From Shinisaurus crocodilurus (Eukaryota; Chordata; Lepidosauria; Squamata; Shinisauridae): 64,000 bases of DNA. Below are positions 36,735 through 48,700 of the stretch, in pieces. The stretch lies in contig CM037878.1 of the NCBI GenBank assembly GCA_021292165.1, positions 190,091,118 through 190,155,117 of the forward strand. Direction: 5' to 3'. Each line of letters opens with the position of its first letter. Position 1 is the stretch's first letter. Position numbers and translations under genes: made by a program. The notes beneath the pieces are model-generated. The model was given only the letters and a program-made list of their open reading frames with translations. It had not been told where the DNA came from and made no database searches.

Positions 36735-39700
36735 AGCTGCCTTGGCCTGGCACTCCTGTCAGAACTCTTAGCTAGAACTCTGGGATGCTTCTTGGGCAGC
36801 CAGCCTGATGGACAACCAGGCAATACCGGAGGTGGCAGAGGACCAGACAGTGGCTCTGACAGGAGTGTGGGTTTCTGGCAACTGAAGCCACCCTGGCTGC
36901 CATGTTGGTGCCCTCTGGATGAGTCAGACTACAATTCCCATCGTCTCGAGCCAGTATTGGCCCTGCTAGATGGGGATGGTGGAATTGGTAGTCCAACACA
37001 TCTGGAAAGCACCAGGTTGGGGAAAGTTGGTGTAGGCAGTGCTCCGCACTATTTATTTATTTCATTTATACCCCGCCTTTTTTCCTGCAAGGAACCCAAG
37101 GCGGCTTACATAATCCTCCTCTCCATTTTATCCTCACAACAACCCTGTGAGGTAGGTTAGGCTGAGAGTCAGTGACTGGCCCAAAGTCACCCAGTGAGTT
37201 TCATGGCTGAGCGGGGACTAGAACCCAGATCTCTCTAGTCCCAGTCCAGCACTCTCACCACTCCACCTTGGAAAAGCATGAAGTGCTACTTACTGTATAT
37301 GCAAAGGTATATTTCAGACATTAGTCTGAATGTGCATATGGTGTGGAGTAGAGCCTCCTACCACACATGCATTCCTTGTATGTGCAGGGGATGCCCTGTT
37401 GTCTGAACAGGACAACAAATCCTGTTCAGGATACAAATCTGACCCTGGTTTCACATCCTGGTTTGTAATCCGAGATTAAACCACAGTTTCCCAGTTTGGA
37501 TGTAATGGGAAAGTGGTTTAAACAAAGCACTATAAACATGTGCAATCAGTGTGCAAGAAAAGGAGGGAAGGGGTCATGATGCTCATTCTCAGCTTAATAA
37601 ACCATGGTTTATTAAGCTGAAATCATAACATCCGAACCAGCCCAATGCCTCCAGAACAGAATGGGAAAGAGATTACAGGCCTGCGGCTCACGCTGGCTCA
37701 GCTTGTCTGAGCGTGGAAAGCTAAGCAGGGTCAGGCCTGGTTGTTACTTGGATGGGAGACCCCTCCTCTAGTTTCCTGCATTGAGCAGGGGGTTGGGCTC
37801 GATAGCCTTGTAGGCTCCTTCCAACTCTATTATGAATCTATAAATCCTAAGATTTACCACAATTTAAGCAGAAAAACACGACTTCAATCTCTTCAAGATG
37901 TTGCAGTTGTGTCTGATTCAGAATTTTAGCCAAATGGGAAAGGAATGAATAACAGCTCAGAATTTAATGTTGACAAGGACAAAAGAAATTTGTCAAAAAA
38001 CAAAATATGGTTCTTATGTTGGTAAAAGGTGTAGAGCATTAATAAGCATACTGAACATGAATAAGCCTACTTGCTGATAAAACAGATTCTGACAATGATA
38101 TACATCATTGTAATATATTTTATATTAAAAAAGAACTAGTCAAAAGTGATGCATAATTAAATTTAACTTCTAGCTATTTCTGGATCAGCTGAGGCAGAAG
38201 CAAGCCATGCAACCCAACTCTCTCCACTTTCTAAATAATATTTACTAGAATGCTGCCAAGTAGTGACTGTTTTAACTCATTCACTGTTGGTGAACAAACA
38301 GCAGTGCTTTCTTAAATATCTGTTTCTCCACAACTCTTCTTCAGAGTGGATATTAAGCAAAACAGGGAAATGGGAGAAGAAAGGATGGGCACGGTGTCGA
38401 AGCCCCTAAATCTGTAGTTTGAAAGAGTCTAAAAATGGAGTGAAGGTGACAAGTAGACTTAATTGGATTAGCCCCTGCTAGCTCCAAAACTGATCTATCT
38501 GCACCAAGAATTGCTTGGACAAAGAAACAATACTGGCTGTTCTCCCATTTAAAAAAAAAATAAGATCTAGCAGTTACATCTCTCTCCAGCACTAAGGAGA
38601 AGACACAGGTCTCCTGTGAGGCAGAAAGAGGAGCTAAAGAGAAATGTGGTAGCCTTTACGTGGTAGTATAATCTAGTGATTGGTGACTGACTGGAGTTGT
38701 CAAAATGGCAGCCAAGCAGGTTTACTTGCATGGGGCAAGCACTCTTGCCAGTGCCACTATTTTCAAGTGATGGAAGATCATAGAAACATAGGAAGCTGCC
38801 TTATATTGAGTGAAACCATTGGTCCATCTAACCCAGTATTGTTGACACTGACTGGCAGCAGCTCTCTAGGGTTTCAGGCAAGAAACCCTATCTAGAGATG
38901 GCGGGGATTGAACTTGGGACCTTCTTCATGCAAAGCATATGCTCTACCACTGAGCTACAGCCCCTCCACTACGACCTCCTTCAGCTTTAGGATCTCTTTC
39001 CTGAATGGCTAAATATTAATTAATTAATTAATTATATTTACAACCCACTAAGTTGACTGACTGCTGGAATTAATGAGAAGGCATTTTCACATAAGTATCC
39101 TTGTGTTTTGTCCTCAGCTCTTCTTTCATACACTAAGGTATTGAAAAAAATGGCTATAATAGGTGCACATTGGCAAGGCTGTGTGCACTCACAGTTCTGC
39201 AGAAGAGTTCCAGAATTTGTTATTGGGCGAGTCCTGAAAGACTCCACTTTAATTTTAAACTATATATATTTCTAGCCTTTACGGGTGGAAAGAGATTCAG
39301 AAGTACATGGGCAGAATCTCTAAAGCTGGGCTGGAGACGGTGTGTGGACAGTAGTATTTCTAGAAGTCAAGTGTCAAAGCTTCAGTACTCTTCATGGCTC
39401 ATTGCCCCACTCTATGACTAAGAGGAGCATTATTTATAAATGTTGTAGAGTTCTGCCTTTCTTGCCACAGCATTCTGGTATATGTTTTTTTTAGTACATA
39501 AAAGTACACATAGCTTTGCAGATTTAAGCTTCTACTATGAAATGAAAAGTTTGCAAAAGAGATCAACTACAAGCAACTTCATGACAACTTGGGAGTGAAA
39601 TTAACAGCAGCAACAACGCACCATACAATTTAAGCTTGTAAGCATTAATTATTTTCTACTGCAGCCAAACTGAGGACAACTGAGTATAATATGCTAAGTC

Positions 39701-42700
39701 TTTGGAAAAGGTTGATTATATTTAGAATTCCCTTCTTTACAACAGTAGCTTTGCTCCTTACACAATATTAGGCTTGTTAGAGCAAAAGGACACCACCAGC
39801 TGTCTGGAAAAACAAAAACACTATCAGCAGATAAGCCTTTCAGTAAACACCATTTAGGTTTTCAGATTACCGTAGTTGGTATATGCTCACAAATTCTTAT
39901 TGCAAAGGTTCAAAGAAATTATGGGCAAAAGGGGAACAGTTACCTTTAATGTTTTATGTTAAAGAATTAAGTGAATTTGTTATGTGCCACTACTTCACAC
40001 ACGTGTCCTCAACTTGTGACTGAAAAGAAATATAGTTACCCATTACTAGTTTTGTTTTACTATTGATCATAGAAAGAAAATAGGGAAAGGTTTTGTAGCT
40101 GAAGAAAAAAGGTTCCAACGATTTGAAAATAGAACTACCGGTATGTAATGATCAAAGATTTTGAAACCTCATAAACTTTTTTACCACTACTTAGCAAGTG
40201 CAATAACTGGCCTGCATACTAAGTTGCAAAGTAGCCATGGTCAAAGAATGAAAAGCCATTCTGGATCAGACCAAGGTCCATCTAGTCCAGCATTCTGTTT
40301 ACAGTGGCTAACCAGCTGCCCATGGGAAACCCACAAGCAGGACATGATAGCAACAGCACCCTCCCACTCATGTTCCACAGAAACTGGTGTACATAGGCAT
40401 ACTGCCTCTGATACTGGAGGCAGCATATAGGCATCAGGACTAGTAGCCATTGATAGCCTTCCCCTTCATGAATTTATCTATTCTCCTTTTAAAGCCATCC
40501 AAACTGGTGGCCATCACCACATCTTGTGGAAGTAAATTCCATAGTTTAACTCTGTGTTGTGAGGAAGTACTTCCTTTTATCTGTCCTGCATCTCCCACCA
40601 ATCCACTTCATGGGATGACCCCGAGTTCTAGTATTATGAGGGAGAAAAATGTGTCCCTATCCATTTTCTTCATGCCATGCACAATTTTGTACACCTCTAC
40701 CATGTCTACCCTCACTTGCCTTTTTTCTAAGCTAAACAGTTCCAGATGTTACCTTTCCTCATAGGGGAGTTGCTCCAGCTCCTTCATCTGTACTTTTCTG
40801 TTCTCCTGTTCTGTACTTTTTCCAACTCCATAATTTCCTTTTTTAGGCATGGTGACCAGAACTGTACACAGTATTCTAAGTGTGTTTGCACCATAGATTT
40901 GTGTAAGGGCAGTATGATCTTAGCAGTTTTATTTTCAATTCCTTTCCTAATTATGCCTAACATGGAATTCACCTTTTTCATAGCAGCCACACCTTGGGTC
41001 GATGTTTTCATGGAGCTGTCCATAACATTCTCAGATCTCTTTCTTGGTCAGTCACTCATAGCTCAGATCCTGTCAGCGTATATGTGAACTTGAGACTCCC
41101 CCTCCCCCCATGTGCATCACTTTACACTTGCTTACACTGAAGTGCATTTGCCATTTTGATGCCCATTTCCCAGTTTGAAGAGATCCTTTTGTAGCTCTTC
41201 ACCATTCCTTTTTGTTTTAGCCACCTTAATTTATTTGGCGTCATCAGCAAACTTGGCCACCTCACTGTTCACTCCTAATTCTAAATCATTTATGAACAAT
41301 AAATGATCATTCATAAATGAGGATACAATGGAGAGGAGGATTATGTCAGCCACCTTGGGTTCATTGAAGGAAAAAAGGCAGGATATACATTAAATAAGTA
41401 AGTAAAAAGTTGAAAAGCATTGGTCCAAATGCAGATCCCTGTGGGACCCCACTGTTTACATTCCTCCATTGGGAGAAGTTACAATTTATTCCTACTCTCT
41501 GCTTTCTGTTCTTTAACCAGTTACTGATCCATAAGAGGACCTCTCATCTTAATCTGTGAGTTTGCTCAGGAGGCTTTGGTGAGGGACTTTGTCAAAAGCC
41601 TTTCGGAAATCCAAGTAAACAATGTCTATTGGGTCACCCCTGTCCACATTTATTGACACACTCAAATAATTCTAAAAGGTTAGTGAGACTTACCGTATGT
41701 TTCCGTGTATAAGACGATACTTTTTCCTAAAATCGTTAGACTAAAAATTTAGGGTCGTCTTATACACGGAAGTACGGTAAGCCGAGGAGAGAATCAGGAA
41801 CAAGTCCTGCAACTCCCAGCATCCCTGGGGAATGCTGAGAATTGTAGGGCTTTAAAAAAGCAAACATGCACAGGACTGCGCCCTAAATCCCTTTAAAATG
41901 AGGACAATTTGCGTGTACAGCCTCGGGTGTATGGATGGGGGGGATAATGAATGGAGGAGGGGAACATGTGTAACAGTGAACCCCTCTCCCTTGACTTCAC
42001 GTCCGGGCCCCTTCCCAGCCTCCCTCTGGCTGCCACGTCAGGGGGAGAAGCAGAGGAGAGCCCGGTGCACCCCTTGTCCCTTTACAGGCTGCTGCTCACC
42101 ATGGGGCAAAAAACATGATGAAGTGCAGTGCGTTCTGGGCGCCATGGCGAAGCATCTCGGCGTTGTAGAGGTGCCGCGCATGAGGGTCCGTCTCGGCGCC
42201 TGCCGCTGCTGCCTCTTCCGTCTCCTCGGCCCGCACGGGAGCCCCGCGTAAGACCAGGCAGCAGAGCCAGGCAGGAGGCGTAAGAGGAGGCCCCGGGAAG
42301 GAGAGCGGCAACCATGGCGGCGGTGCAAAGGAAGAGAGAACTAAGAAGCCAGCCCGGACCATGTTGCCACTCCCGCAACTCCCAGTGCTGCCCGGGCGGC
42401 ATCTCTTCCAGCCTCCGCCCCCCAGCCCACCTTGGAGAGTCAAAGGATGACGGGGAGGGGGTGGAAGGAAAAGGCTGGCGACGCTAAGGCGAGTCTTGTC
42501 TCACTTTCTTCCCTCAAGCTCTCAGCTCAGGCTGAAGAGGGGCTTGGACCAGTGCTTCTCAAATAGTGGGGCGGGCCCCCCAGGGGGGGCGCGAGGCTCC
42601 GTAAAGGGGGGCTCGTTTGACCTCAGTTAAAAGTTTTTTTTAATATTGTGTTCCTTTAAATCCTGTGCTCCTTTAAATCTTTTCTGCTACAGTTAATAAA

Positions 42701-45700
42701 GCTATTCTTTGTTGTAAATTGATCCACATTTCTTTCTTTTTTTATTCTCTTATACGTTAATAAGGATACAGTGTTATGCAGAGGTGTACTTATAACAATT
42801 TTATAGACAAATGATACTATTTACAGTCGCGCGCGGGGGGGGGGCGCGAAATGTTTTCTTCTTCCTAGGGGGGGCATGACAGAAAATAATTGAGAAGCAC
42901 TGGCTTGGACTGAGGAAGTGGCCCATTGTTCCCTTGTGATGTATACTGTAATATCATAGTACTGGTATGTAAATGTTGCCTAATCACTAAATAAAAATGT
43001 GTTCTGTTTTATGTTTAAAATATTGATTTAAAAAAACGTGTTCTGTTTTATGTTTAAAATATTGATTTCTGAATTTTGAGTCAGAAATGTGGGGGGCGTC
43101 TTATACATGGTGTCGTCTTATACACGGAAACATACGGTAGCTTTGCAGAAGCCATGTTGATTCTTTCTCAGCAGGGCTTTTCCTTCTATATGCTCACTAA
43201 TTTTTTCTTTAATAATGCCTTCAACCAATTTACCTGGAACAGAAGTTAAGCTAACTGGCTTGTAATTTCCTGGATCCCCCTGAAACCCTTTTTAAAAACT
43301 GGTGTTACATTGGCCATTCTCCAGTCCCTTGGTATAGAGGCTGATCTTAGGGACATTACATATTTTTGTCAGAAGATCAGCAATTTCACATTTGAGTTCT
43401 TTAAGAACTCTAGGATGGATACTATCTGAGCCTGGCAATTTATTAACTTTCAATTTGTCAACAAGGTTGAGAACTTCATCTTTTGTCACCTCTCTTTGCC
43501 TCAGTCCCTCAGACTCCCTTCCTGAAAACATCAGTTCAGGCACAGGTATCTGCCCTGTATCTTCTGCAGTGAACACAGATGAAAATAATTCATTCAGTTT
43601 CTCTGCAATCTCCTTATCCTCCTTTAATAATCTTTTAACTCCATTGCCTTGGTGTGAGTATGGAACACTGTGCAGACTCTTTGAACACCGGACCCTTTGA
43701 ATCCACCCCTGAAGAAACTTCTAAATTGAGTCAAAATGTAAATTGAGTAGTTCCTCCCTGATTGAAGGAGTTGCCATTATGGGGTGACCCAAGTTCTGTA
43801 TATACTAAAGATTAGAGAATTTACTCAGAAAACACAAGCTTTCATACATTTGATACATTTTATTGATGTTTGATTTTCTGATAGTTAATGTAAGACTAAA
43901 CACTTTATTTATAAACTAGTTATGTTTAATGAGCATTTCCTTTTGATTAAGTATGCTAAATAATATATTCAACTACTAAAAGGGGAGTTTAAAAGCCCTG
44001 TGTGCACACAGTAAATGAATGACAAGTTAAGATGACCTTCCATCTCCCTTTTGCAGCCTTCAGTATATGGCATTAGCAGAACAGAAGCAAAATTGTTGAA
44101 AATTATATCAAGCATGCTTAGGAGCTGCACAGTGCATACTATGCAACTCCTGTTGCCTTGGTTGGGAGCAATGCTATGCCAAAAGCAAATCACTGACCAT
44201 AGGGACAATCAACTTTGAAGCAATTCTAAATTAAATCTCAAGTACTTCACAGTATACTTAGTTCAAATATATGACTCTTTCATCAATGGAAGACTGTAGA
44301 TGTTCTTTGTTTTAAATACACATACCACAAAATATTATGGGGGTTTCCTTCAATCATCTATGAGTTCTTATAATTGCAAGGTTCAGTCTGCACACATATA
44401 CACAAACATTTCTGCCAGACAGCCCACACACAAAACTTAAAAGACAAGAAAGAAAAATAATCTAGCTATGTGTCTACTTACTGTAGAGGTGGAAGGGAAA
44501 GGAAGGGGGTAATATTGATCTAGGAAAAATGTACTCCGAGTTCAAAAGCATTAGATACATGATTAAAAATGAAACAAAACAAAATCACACAGGAAAACAT
44601 GCAAGACCATAATGTCAAACATTTCTCCTTGAACATTATTTTTTGATAGCTGTGTTATTTTTGGCAACAGAAACCACAATATCATTGTATGCTAAAACAC
44701 ATGTCTGATAAAGCAAATGAAGAAAGCATTATGAAATTTTAAATTAAAGTGGAATTATTTCCCTAGTTTTGTCACGTTTCCAAGAACATGGGAACATGAC
44801 AACATTATTTAAATTAAAATTTATGTCCCGCCTTTCAGGCAAAATGGCCTCTCAAGACAGCTTTTTATTTTTACACAATATTTAAAATTATGAGACTAAA
44901 ATCCAGTGTCTGATCAGAAAATTGGAATAATGTAAAATATGTGGATGTAACAACATTAGGGGTTCACATTTCCTCTATATAGCAATAGAAAAGCAGAAGC
45001 CTTTTTTTACTCCTTTTATATTAATACAATGTCCCACTCAATTCTGGTAGGCTTAGTTTAAAATAATAAACAACTGTTAACTGTAAATTTTTATAGGTAA
45101 AAGAACTTAAGAAATGCTTCACACATTACATTGTTTACTGGTACAAGGAAAAGATTGATGGGTACTCAGAAAACGCAGCAAGTTTTGAGTATTGTATATT
45201 ATTCAGGTATCTATGCCAAGGGACACATTCCCTGTTGAATGTTTACTACCATGTAAACATTAAGCAACTTTAAGAGTAAAAGATTGGTTTGTTGTCTAGA
45301 CCAGTCGTCTTTAACTTTTTAAGACTCAGGATGCACCTTTAACCCCAACCTGTAAAATGGGACCTATACCTCATATGTGTACTCCATATATACCCAGCTT
45401 TCTCCCCCCCCCCCGCCATCTCGTTTTCTCTATATACGGTACATCTGCTCAGAAGTCTCACCTAGTTTAATGTGGTTTATTCCCAGGTAAGTGAGTATAA
45501 GATTGCAGCCTTAAAAACAAACAAACAAACAAACACAAGAAAATAAAAGTAATGGTAGTGTCAGTAGCATAATTGCCCACTTCCTGATCCAACCCGGCAG
45601 TTGAAGTCAATGGTCTAGACTAGAGTCTAAGGGCAGGCAGAAGGTAGATCAGATCACCCAGAGATCTACTAGCAGGCCTGTAGTAGATTGGCAAGTGTTT

Positions 45701-48700
45701 TTTCTTAACAAAAACTATCAGGACTGCTGAAACTAAGAAACCTTGGGGGAAAACTAGGAGTGGATTTGTGTGTGAAAGGATAGGGAGCTCAGTTCTGGTA
45801 CTACAAATACATTCCTGGACTGAGCATGTGCTAAGAGATACCCTGTGTCTTGTGCCTGACCTTCTGAGCCACTTTTTTGCACCTGGATCTGGTTGGTGGG
45901 CCTTCGGGTCCAGTAAAAACCCATAGTAGATCCATGAGCCTGGAGTCTGCTCTGGTGTAGACAACAAGTTAAAATAGCACAGTAAAAAAGTCCATAGAAG
46001 GGCGCAGAGACAAATTTATTTAGCATTGCATTTGTGGCCCAAAATAGCCTTTCATTGGGGAATCTATAAAAACAGGCAAACATTCACTGATATTAGGTAT
46101 ATTTTATAAAATACAAATATGATGATGGGTTATAAATAAAAATTAAGAATGTATTTGCCACACATTAAGAAACCATTAAAAATAGAAACTTTTAAAAGTC
46201 TACACTACAGTGTAAATGTTATAAGTACTTCTTGACTAACTTCTTCAAGAGAGGTGTTGTTTTTTTTTTACAAAAGCAGAAGAGAATTGTCCAATATATA
46301 ACAAAATTGCAAGTCTATTTATATTAAGCAAGTATCTAAGTGTGCGAGAGGGTGCATGTGAGTGTGTGTGAGAGAGAGAGTGCATGAGCTTGCTGCATAT
46401 ACCCCTAGCAAAATCTGAAAATGGGATACTTTTACATCGAATGGGCAGAATTTGCTTGGGGCATGAAGATCACCTCGTAAAAAGGTCCAGCATTCCAGCA
46501 TAGAGCAACCCAAGTCACAACTGGGAAGAAATGTTCAGCTGCAAGAAGAGTTCCACTACCTCGTCACATATTTCAGACTACAATTCCAAGAAGGAATCTC
46601 TTTCTCTCTACGTATGTGTACATACATGCCATTTTTCTCTTTCACCTCAACATATATGAAGCACAAAGTAGTTCAAGTGGGTGCATAAAAGAGTCCTTAC
46701 TGAAAAGTATATAATGTGGATTCCAAAACATTTCAAGCACCAATGTTTATTAGGGGAACTGGGACTCTAGCTTAAAAAAAAGTTCTTCCTTCACACTCGC
46801 CAAAAGGAGCCCTCCTGCAAGTAGTTAACCAGTGAGAAGGGTAGACTATGGATTGTTCCAGGGCAGAAGTGACCGGACTGGATTGTCCCAGAAAGAAGTG
46901 ACCCTTACGCAGGGAGGAGCCAACTGTTTGGATGTAGTGCAATAGGGAGCACTGCATGGACCCCGACCCAGCAAGAATTCACTGGATGCCAGACTTAGAC
47001 TACCCTCTCCCCACTGGCCTCCGGACTGCCAAAAGAGGTAGATTAGAGATTGTGATGAGGTTCTGCTTGATGGACCCAGGTGCTGGTAACCAGCCATATC
47101 TTAAAAGCATCTTCCACTAATCACAGCAACTCATGTACTTGCTAGGTGAAAACTCCATTTTCACAATGATAAATTATTGTAATTTGAATGCTGGGAAATG
47201 TGATTTCACCATAATCAGATATCCCCCATGCAACCGATGAATAACACCCACCATTTAAATAATAATTTAAAAAATCTGGAAAGGTTCACAGAATGGTTTG
47301 ACTTTCCTCTGCTTTCTCTTTTCATAGAGATAAAAGTGAAAAGCAGCAGCAAAAAACCCACATAGTCATGTGCCTCTTGCATATGATTTCCAGATTACTG
47401 CCAAACCCTACTTTTGAGAGATTCAGGTGCCCTTTTACCCCTCTGCAATTAGTCAAGACCTGAAAGGAAGCAGGCTGTGGAAACCCACTACGGTATCTTG
47501 AAGAACAGTGTTGCAGACACTGCTTAATGATGCTACAGTTCCGATCTTTATGTTAACATTACTTGTCCAATCCATATATTTACAGACATGCATAGTACTA
47601 CAGCAGGAAAGCTAGGCTCCTCAGGAACTTGCTATCTTACTCAAGCTCCATGCATGCATGCATGCATGCATGCATATCAAGGCATACAGGCATGCCTTGC
47701 CCCATCTCTTGCCCCAGGGGATAAGGCAAATCACTTGAGGAGAATAGCATTCAGCAGAAAAATATTTCCACTGATACCTATAAAGAAATGAAGTTTGGGG
47801 GTTGAGGGTAGAGAGAGCATACAAGCAAGTGCAAGATAATGGTGGTGGAGGAAAGATGAACTGTAAAGGAAGGAAGGCTCAAGGAATTTAGCATTCAGCT
47901 ATACTATAGCCTACATTCCAGTTGAAATCAAAGCAATAATTAGATTCCTTGCTGTGAGGAAGAGATTTCAGTCTTCTGTCTAACTATACTCTTTGGATGA
48001 TGCCCTCATCAACTTTTGGATAAAGTTTTGTAAGGGTGGGGAAGGGCAAGATGAAAGGATTAAACACTAAAACCAATAGAAGTTGTCAATATGTTATATG
48101 TGGTCATAAATAAGTCAGACTACCATTTTCTCCTGAACAGAATACTGGGAAATGCAGTAGAAAATGCTTATAAGAGGAAGATTTCTGGGACATATGATTT
48201 TTGCAATAAGTGGCTGAAGTTTAAAAGTAATATTTATTCTTTTATAACATTCCTTTAAAATGAAATTTATTTAAGTAGTTAAAAATTATGCAACATGGCC
48301 AGGTTAGAGAAAACATGCAATATTGCCTTTATATATTTATTTGTTTATTTTCAACTGTGCAGTTGTACAATCCAAAGGCTAAAATAAGGAACGGACACCC
48401 ATACTTGGGCTAAGTTATATTGTTTTTCATCCCCCTTTTATATATGTAGTGCCAACAAAAAGCATATCCAAAGGCTAATAGTAACAATAAGGGTAAGAAC
48501 AAGGTAGTTCTCCAAACAGGATTCTTATTCAGGCACATGTGTATTTATTTTATACTAACCTAATAAAATCGTTTAAGTTTTTCAAAAAATTCAGAGTTCA
48601 AATAGCAGAGAAGTAAGGCACATCTGGCTAGTTTCCACTCAAACTGCATGAACATTTCCCCCCCTCAAAAAATTCCGTACACACAGTGCAGCCAAATATA

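Larger units (their letters stand above)
41691..43139. mobile_element. TIR DNA transposon (TA target site) carrying captured host DNA
   Basis: The two ends are 25-bp inverted repeats starting CCGTATGTTTCCGTGTATAA and continuing GACGA, flanked by TA on both sides, as in Tc1/mariner-like elements. The left end is itself a hairpin, as a second inverted copy of the repeat ends near 41779. The interior contains a hairpin-MITE fragment (41800-41885), a GC-rich segment from TXNDC5 exon 1 and a later hAT insertion. No transposase frame is present, so it is non-autonomous. Confidence 0.75.
40215..43690 (-). mobile_element. CR1 LINE, antisense, 5'-truncated and interrupted
   Basis: On the - strand the upstream part (43690 to 43140) encodes ORF2 reverse-transcriptase entry motifs ([19 protein letters not shown]). 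The part below 41690 encodes the C-terminus ([30 protein letters not shown]) and the 3' UTR down to about 40215. A TIR transposon splits it at 41691-43139. A small SINE-tail-like piece (GGAGGATTATGTCAGCCACC) lies at about 41290-41400. The sequence resumes cleanly on either side of the TIR element. Confidence 0.85.

Noticed and set aside
36591..37160. 189-residue open frame with an Arg-Glu repeat
   Set aside because: It is produced by the (GA)n microsatellite and by MITE sequence; no conserved domain.
38783..38968. A functional tRNA-Ala gene
   Set aside because: The tRNA-like head does not close into a complete cloverleaf and is followed by a SINE body; an older copy is at 14.2 kb.
42096..42443. 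GC-rich block as the native CpG-island promoter or an exon of PPP2R3B
   Set aside because: It is enclosed by transposon inverted repeats inside a split CR1 element, and its frame matches TXNDC5, not PP2A.
47650..47677. Direct repeats as a CRISPR array
   Set aside because: A simple (TGCA)n microsatellite without spacers, in a vertebrate genome.
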